A stretch of DNA of 13,211 bases, taken from Saccoglossus kowalevskii. Taxonomy: Eukaryota; Hemichordata; Enteropneusta; Harrimaniidae. Position numbers and translations under genes: made by a program. The notes beneath the pieces are model-generated. The model searched no databases and was not told the DNA's origin. It saw only the letters and a program-made list of their open reading frames with translations. Below are positions 7,897 through 13,211 of this stretch, piece after piece. The first letter of the stretch is position 1. The number at the start of each line of letters is the position of its first letter. The stretch lies in contig NW_003139344.1 of assembly GCF_000003605.2 (NCBI RefSeq), positions 1-13,211 of the forward strand. The letters are read 5' to 3'.

Positions 7897-8048
7897 CAGT
7901 GGCGGATCCAGCAAAATGTATGGGGGGGGGGGCAAGCTTCGCTTAAGATATACGGAGCGAAAATCGCAAAGAAGCTATGCGTAATCCAAATGATATGAAT
8001 CGTCATGCGTTTGGGGGGGCATGCCCCCCCCCTCTGGATCCGCCACTG
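7897..8048. mobile_element. hAT-type MITE, 152 bp, with 8-bp target duplication
   Basis: Perfect 15-bp terminal inverted repeats CAGTGGCGGATCCAG bound the element. It is flanked on both sides by CTGGCTGA (7889-7896 and 8049-8056). An 8-bp target-site duplication with CAGTGG-type ends is the signature of the hAT superfamily. There is no transposase, so this is a non-autonomous miniature element mobilised in trans. It carries an 11-base G run inside the left end. Near the right end is a perfect 18-bp palindrome made of seven G, CATG and seven C (8013-8030). The untouched ends and duplication suggest a fairly recent insertion. The 61-codon minus-strand frame at 7821-8006 merely reads through it. 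Confidence 0.93.
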
Positions 8049-8056
8049 CTGGCTGA
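8049..8056. repeat. Right target-site duplication of the MITE
   Basis: CTGGCTGA, identical to the copy directly before the left end of the MITE. Together they mark the insertion as a single cut-and-paste event. Confidence 0.9.
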
Positions 8057-8739
8057 CTGAATAAACGGGTTCTTATTATGTGTTGTGGCTTTAGTGAGCG
8101 AAACATCATATTTGCCAGCGGACGTACAGTTTACAATGATTCTATTATCATTTCTTTTATCATATGAATGTAATACTAGTAGAAATGATAGCTTTGGGGT
8201 ATATTTACTCTTTTAATATAGTCCATTTGCGTCATAAATACGTGTTGTTGACGCTAGTCGAATTCTAGTAGTATACACACACAATTACAAACATTAATTT
8301 GTATACCGATGATACACTATCAGTTGTCTCCCTTTCCCTTTATTGAATTTAATTAGAGTGCATGCATTTACCCACTAGGAATATGTTCACCATTGTTTAC
8401 TCTAAAACATTTTCATAAACTCTCACATAACGAATTGTTCCGTAGTATGGTGACACGACTGTTTGCCAACAACAGCACCAAATGTGAATCAAAGAAAGCT
8501 TAGAAAGACATCCGTTTGTGCTTGAGAGTTTTGGAGAATATTAAAAATTAATTAAAAATCTAGGACTTGCCTTTCAAGCAAGAAGCTTGGCAACTAATTC
8601 TGCTTGCTATTTGGGGTGCACAAAGTTTATAATACTTACAGAAAATGATTTCATTTCACATCTGTGGTTTTCAGTCTAATTTATTCACCTTTACTACAAG
8701 TTCGATTTAAATCTGTGTGTTTTTTTTTGAGATATCAGA
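8057..8739. other. Non-coding spacer after the MITE
   Basis: No supported gene. A minus-strand GTAAGTAT word lies at about 8633-8640, but the frame in front of it is short and has no domain, so no exon is called. Confidence 0.5.
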
Positions 8740-9270
8740 AATTAGCTAATTAATAATCAATATGCATATTTTTTAACATTAAACTAATCACGTCTTTGGA
8801 TTAGCCCAGAGCACCTATGAAACAAATTTCAATGAAATGTGATGACTATGCAAATTAGGCAATTAGTATACTCAAATTTCAATCCAATACTAATTTGGTC
8901 TTTAGCATTGTTCCCATGCACTTCATATACCAATTCTCATTGAAATGCAATAATTGGTTTATGAGATATAGGTTGGAAATTGGGTAACTATTATGCAAAT
9001 TAGCTAATTGTTATGCATATATTCCAACTCAAAACTAATAAAGTCTATGTATTGTTCCAGGGTACGTATGTACCAAGTTTAATTATGTGATGATTAATTC
9101 TTGAAAAAAGACTTGATATTGATGGAAAAACTGAAGACTGACTATTATGTAAATCAAGTAATTAATTAATTAATGTGATACTAATATGAGCTGCAAAATG
9201 TCACAAACCATCTATGTAGCAAGTTTCATTGAAATGTGATTATAATTTGGAATATCTGTGTAAAAAAACA
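8740..9270. repeat. Diverged tandem repeat, about four units of 110-155 bp
   Basis: Units start near 8740, 8846, 8988 and 9142. Shared blocks in order are TATGCAAATTAGCTAATT, TATGCATATT, AAACTAATCANGTCT, a TTGTTCC segment, then TTTCATTGAAATGTGAT. Units differ by many substitutions and by insertions between blocks, so the array is old. The first block contains the octamer ATGCAAAT. No reading frame is conserved across units. The spread of block spacing suggests decay of a once regular repeat rather than selection. It may be the internal region of an unclassified interspersed element, since a solo unit recurs at 10488. Confidence 0.72.
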
Positions 9271-10487
9271 AAAACTGGCTAATTATACAACATAGTTGAA
9301 CTCTGGTGACCATGCCCTTTGATATATAATATTATTCCCTTAATCATAGTTTGTTTCAATATGAATATGCATTGTCATAATTAATTTTGAATACAAACAG
9401 GTTTTGGGGTTGAAACAACAGTGGAGAAGCAGTCTACCAAATGTCCTTGACAGATGTAAATATCTTGCAAAAACATTGGTGCCTAATTTGCAGGGACATA
9501 ATTTCCAGCTTTATTCAAAGTAATTCAGATATTTTAGTATAAAAACAAATGCCTCATCCCAGAAAAAAAAAGCTGCATTTAGATGAGAATAGATTCATAA
9601 AACATGCAAGATAACAGAAAAATTTAGCTGGCTTTAGTCCAAGTATTTTGTACAGGTGTATGTCAAAAATTAATGATTCACTGAGACAAATATGAACTGC
9701 CTTATTATATTCATTGTGTGACTATTGTATTATTTATACTGTATTGAATAGCTATCATGTTGCAAGCTCTGCTTTGTATGCAAATCAACTTAAACAGTTA
9801 GTCGGTGTCCAGTGGAGAGAGAAGTCAACAGTACTGTTGCGGCTGAGAATCTACATCTTTAAACACTGCAATTTTTGAAGTGCTTTTTAAATTAGTATTA
9901 TAAAAACTCTATCATTCTGTTCTAATAGCTTAAACAAATTCCTGTGAATTTTCATTTGTCGAATGAACTGTTTGTCAAATACAGAATACCTATTTTTGAG
10001 TACAATTTTCTTTTCAAAATGTGGATGCAACGTTTTGCTTTTTATGTATTTTTTATGTATTGTTTTTGATTTGATAACTTTGGACTAAACAAATTTTTTA
10101 TTAGCTTCAGATCTTGTTTGATCAACGTTTGGCACCCAATTCATAGGAGTGCTATATTGATTTTCTGACATCTTGTTTTCTGTTAGGATTTTAGGTTTGC
10201 AAATGAGCGCAAAAACTCTCTCCATGAGTTGGTTTTGAAACCCAGTCTAGTATTCCCATGGGATTTAGGAGATACATTACCGAGGATATTATTACAAGAT
10301 AAATCATTTGCTTCATTGAACACAGACAACAATGCATATTTCCACCGAGATCAGTGACCTTTGAATGTGTTATGTGCACACAATAACAATTATTAACAAC
10401 GACTACGACGACGACAACGCAGGACAGACATTTTTTCCTTAATATACCTTTCCCTTCCATCTTTGATGTTACGGGCAAGGTAATAGG
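9271..10487. other. Non-coding stretch
   Basis: No supported gene on either strand. The 95-codon minus-strand frame at 10191-10478 has a run of eight valines from a GTC/GTA-rich tract (10398-10417) and no domain, so it is not called. Confidence 0.5.
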
Positions 10488-10608
10488 TAATTAATATGCA
10501 AAGATTTTAAACCAAAACTAATCAGGTCTGTGCATAGTCCTAAGCATCCGTGTACAAAGTTCCATTGAAATGAAAAGATTAGTACAGAATTGTTATAACA
10601 GCTAAGAG
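10488..10608. repeat. Solo unit of the 8740-9270 repeat family
   Basis: It carries the same blocks in the same order: TTAATATGCAAAG, AAACTAATCAGGTCTGTGCAT, and GTTCCATTGAAATGAAAAGA. It stands alone about 1.2 kb from the array. This suggests the unit is dispersed as an interspersed repeat and is not only a local tandem. Confidence 0.65.
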
Positions 10609-10859
10609 ATGGGTCAAGTGTTGGGCCAAATTATTACACATGCCAAGGACAAGGTACACTAGTAAATGTTACTTTATGCTGTACCACTTAGAGATTTCTC
10701 AGTAATGGGTCACTAATATTAAACAACTATTATTATCGTGCAAGAGGTTTGAAATGCACAGGACGTCTCAAATATTGATTGATTTATTAAGATCTTTGTT
10801 TCTAGATTGAAATATCATTTGTACTTGGATTAGCATGGTGATATACCTACTATGGATAA

Positions 10860-11235
10860 ACTAAAAAACTATCGACATTCGTCCTGAACCCTTATGATAT
10901 TTATTTTCCGCGTCTGTTCCCACTCACAGGTGCATCATGTTTTCTTTGTTCAGCTCATTGTCTCAAGACAGATACTGACAAAAAATTATATTGAAAAAAG
11001 TGATCGAGTCTGACTTTGAAGATGAATATCATTTATTATTAGTTTGTCCATTTTTTGAGGTTATTAAGGAAAAACACATTTTAATACATTACCTTCATAT
11101 AAGTTTGTGGAATTGAAGATGTCTGACAGTAACATACTACAATTCATGGCAGCTTATTTGTATCATTCCTTAAAACTAAGAATCTATGCAACATACATTA
11201 AACGGTTCTTTTGTTCTGTCAATCAATCAATCTGA
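10860..11235 (+). pseudogene. LINE C-terminal region with zinc-type motif, frameshifted
   Basis: Three plus-strand frames follow one another. The first (10860-10994) carries CFLC (cysteines at 10938 and 10947). The second (10979-11116) carries ESDFEDEYHLLLVCPFFE. The third (11113-11235) carries SNILQFMAAYLYHSLKLR. C-x2-C, then E-[DS]-E-[YF]-H-x4-C-P, then a YxYxxxKLR helix, is the familiar C-terminal order in one large group of non-LTR reverse transcriptases. Here the H and C are at 11030 and 11045, giving H-x4-C. At least two frameshifts break it, near 10979-10991 and near 11113. This is the best preserved LINE C-terminus in the window and lies opposite in strand to the copies at 2532 and 5983. 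Confidence 0.66.
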
Positions 11236-11294
11236 ATCAACACCTGATTTCTCATGTGTGAATAGTCTTTTGTATTGGCCAACTTACATGATAA

Positions 11295-11606
11295 GATGAT
11301 ATTGGTGTCTTGGACAAGATTTTAGAGATTAGCAAAGTCATTTATGGTGTTGAGATATTGGGATATACAAAAACTCAATTGGTAAACCATATTTTTTCAG
11401 ATTATTTGATCTGCAGCTATTCATTCTACTAAATAGTCCAAAAAATAGCTTGGCGTCTAAATATCAGTTTACATCCGTCAGAGTCAGTCAGCAATACCAA
11501 AATGGTATTTGTTTGCAAATGCTACCGTAATATTCTGTCATTTGAATTTTCTTTGAATCCTACACAGATTATTACAGTCGGCAAACCCATTATTGATTAT
11601 TTCTAG
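11295..11606 (+). pseudogene. LINE reverse-transcriptase palm/thumb fragment
   Basis: One plus-strand frame of 103 codons has a single internal stop (TAA at 11430) and ends at TAG (11604). In order it reads VIYGVEILGYTKTQLVNHIF, then SDYLI, then WRLNIS, NTKMVF, and NILSFEFSLN. In non-LTR reverse transcriptases a G-[VI]-x-[IV]-G segment precedes [FY]ADD. This is followed by W-x-L-x-[IV]-N, K-T-K-x-M-x-F and a Y-[KT]-Y-L-G region. The fragment follows that order. The catalytic [FY]ADD has become FSDY, which removes one of the two metal-binding aspartates. This piece would normally sit upstream of a zinc-motif C-terminus. Here the C-terminus (10860-11235) lies on its 5' side, so the two are probably different copies. 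Confidence 0.5.
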
Positions 11607-12022
11607 TGGGCCTATAATATGGAGTATGTTGATAGACATACTTTGTGTAGTTTAAAGTCAATGAATTATAGGGCAAATGTTGAAACTCAACAGAATTACA
11701 TATTTTAGAAAGGTGTGTGATGGTCAAGTGGATAATGTACCTGATTTCTGTTTTGGTGATACTGTTGATGGGTTGAGACAACCCAAAACCATGTAATCTC
11801 ACTCAATACTGTTTACTGGGCAAATAATGACACACATCAATCTGCATCTGGTTTGGTAGATTAGAGTTGTTCTTGGTGTCATTTTGAAAATAACAATTCT
11901 TACTAAATAATTGCAACAAGAAATAAAATAATCCATGAAATAGTGAAACATTGGGAGAAGACATTGGCTAAAACTGACCCCCGATATTGACCATATTATT
12001 GACCATATATTATATATAAAGC

Positions 12023-12056
12023 GGATTTCAGTTTCCTGAAAGAGTATCTGAAATCC
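12023..12056. repeat. Perfect 9-bp inverted repeat, 16-base loop
   Basis: GGATTTCAG (12023-12031) and CTGAAATCC (12048-12056) pair perfectly around a 16-base loop. It lies just downstream of TATATAAAG. It does not match the histone mRNA stem-loop or an iron-responsive element. Confidence 0.6.
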
Positions 12057-12176
12057 ATTTTGTTGCCTTCTTTTATTTCTGTCAAGTTAAAAATAACTGA
12101 AAATGTATACTCTTTGCACAGAACAAATATATTGACCATATTCCAAACATTAGGTTGCTAAAAATAACATAACACA

Positions 12177-12215
12177 TTTATTACAACCTTGCCAATGTAG
12201 ATACAAACTAGTGAC
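12177..12215 (-). repeat. Possible fourth LINE/SINE 3' end
   Basis: TTTATTACAACCTT (12177-12190) is identical over 14 bases to 7419-7432, which sits right after a simple-repeat tail. Here the preceding bases AATAACATAACACA are only a weak simple repeat. It may be a decayed end of the same kind. Confidence 0.3.
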
Positions 12216-12782
12216 TGGTGATTACATGTTTGCACTCTAGTTAATGACTGACTTTGACTGTGAAGATATCAATTAAGTAAATTGTGAAAGTAGTTAATAA
12301 ATAAACGCTGCTCGGACTGATAAATATAATATATAGTAGATGTAAACATAAAACATTGCATTTCACTAACTTTTTTCTTCAATGTCTACATAAGGATGCA
12401 ATTATAGAAAAAAAACATTAGATCAGAGCATAATTTAAAACATCAATGTCTATTGTTTTTTTATCTTATGCATCCCATTGAAGGTGAAAATGGTCTCTTA
12501 CATAGCACCATCTAGATCCAATACTGCCAAAAATGACTGCTAGCATAGTGGGATAATGATTTTATGATTCAATGTGATGTCTTACAGAGTGTGCTAATAA
12601 TAAAAACTGCTAAAAATGTTCTTGCTTTTTTTTTTTTTAGAAGATTATCAGAGACACACAAAAGTGCATTGAATAAAGCTCTTTAATATTACTTGAATAA
12701 AAAGTTATAGCAAAACAATCAATCAATAAACATGGCAGAGTTCATCTGTCAAATCAAGGATGTGATCATATTCTCTAGTGTT

Positions 12783-12802
12783 TGTCTGTCTGTCTGTCTG
12801 TT
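12783..12802. repeat. (TGTC)n tetranucleotide run
   Basis: About four and a half TGTC units lead into TTAGCAGGATAACTGAAAAG, the start of the diverged repeat array that fills the right end. Confidence 0.85.
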
Positions 12803-12810
12803 AGCAGGAT

Positions 12811-13211
12811 AACTGAAAAGGTTATGAATGGATTATCATCAAATTTCTAGGAGGGGTTACACCGATTACATTTTGGTACATGTGCAAGTGTTGTTACCAT
12901 GGAAACAGTAATTTTGGGAATTATTATTAAATTTACAACTCAAAAGGTTAAGAATGGATTCTCATAAAGTTATCAGTGAACAATCGATTAGATTTCAGTA
13001 CGGTTGCTATGGTAACAGAATTCTGGGAAAGAATTTTTATTTATAATTCCAAAACGTATGGATGAATTTTCATGAAACTGTCAGACTAATCAATTACATT
13101 TTTTAGATCTGGTTGCCATAAAAACAGCAATTTCGGGAATGATTTTTTATTTACAACTCAAAAACTTGGTTTGATTCACATAAGATGGGTCACTCTTGAT
13201 ATTTAATTGTT
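12811..13211. repeat. Diverged tandem repeat, units of 108-126 bp
   Basis: Units begin at 12811 (126 bp), 12937 (108 bp), 13045 (110 bp) and 13155 (cut by the window edge). Shared blocks in order are AACTCAAAAGGTTATGAATG, GATTTTCATGAAA, a GATTACATTTT segment, GGTTGCCATGGTAACAG and TTTTGGGAATGATTTTTTAT. Similar CTGTCTGTTAGCAGGATAAC-led repeats are, from memory, common in many marine invertebrate genomes. No frame is kept across units. It is the second old tandem family in the window and is unrelated to the one at 8740. Confidence 0.75.

Larger units (their letters stand above)
11607..12782. other. Non-coding stretch with minor repeats
   Basis: No supported gene; the 70-codon minus-strand frame at 11590-11802 has no domain. 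ATTGACCATAT recurs near 11986, 11997 and 12131. TATATAAAG (about 12012-12020) is a strong TATA-box word. It is followed by a 9-bp inverted repeat (12023-12056). Confidence 0.5.

Noticed and set aside
7821-8006. 61-codon minus-strand frame
   Set aside because: It reads through the hAT MITE and its flank, so it is a by-product of the insertion.
10191-10478. 95-codon minus-strand frame with a valine run
   Set aside because: The valines come from a low-complexity GTC/GTA tract. No recognisable domain and no splice signals.
11590-11802. 70-codon minus-strand frame
   Set aside because: No domain or context. It lies opposite the tail of a decayed LINE region.
12012-12056. Histone stem-loop or iron-responsive element
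   Set aside because: The stem and loop sequences do not match either motif.

Overview
The window looks like AT-rich, non-coding nuclear DNA of an animal, most likely a marine invertebrate. Three things point that way: short exon-sized open frames with a consensus GTAAGT splice donor, decayed non-LTR (LINE) retrotransposons, and a hAT-type MITE with a perfect target-site duplication. There are no bacterial operons, Shine-Dalgarno sites or long ORFs. The species cannot be named from the sequence alone.

Layout. Positions 1-428 are a 37-bp minisatellite that runs off the left edge. A perfect 14-bp palindrome containing a CRE lies at 999-1012. Positions 1581-2264 are a 25-bp satellite of about 27 monomers. 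It is followed directly by a 5'-truncated LINE on the minus strand (about 2276-2710). Positions 2719-4214 show no gene. The one credible host gene is a first coding exon on the minus strand (4221-4447): a signal peptide plus an LRRNT cysteine cap, ending at a phase-2 donor. A plausible CRE / NF-Y / NRF1-like promoter lies upstream at 4801-4925. The rest of that gene must lie further along the minus strand and was not found in the window.

The right half is mostly mobile-element debris. A second minus-strand LINE 3' end lies at 5829-6192. A compound AT/GATA/GATAA microsatellite with a LINE- or SINE-like 3' end is at 7321-7440, and a possible LINE C-terminal scrap at 7612-7746. The hAT MITE is at 7897-8048. 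A diverged tandem repeat family spans 8740-9270, with a solo relative at 10488-10608. Two broken plus-strand LINE pieces follow: a C-terminal zinc-motif region at 10860-11235 and a reverse-transcriptase palm/thumb piece at 11295-11606. The window ends in another diverged tandem family of about 110-126 bp units (12783-13211).

No new defence or metabolic system is visible. The useful signals are the LRR exon with its promoter, the LINE remnants and their shared 3' ends, the MITE, and four tandem-repeat families of different ages.
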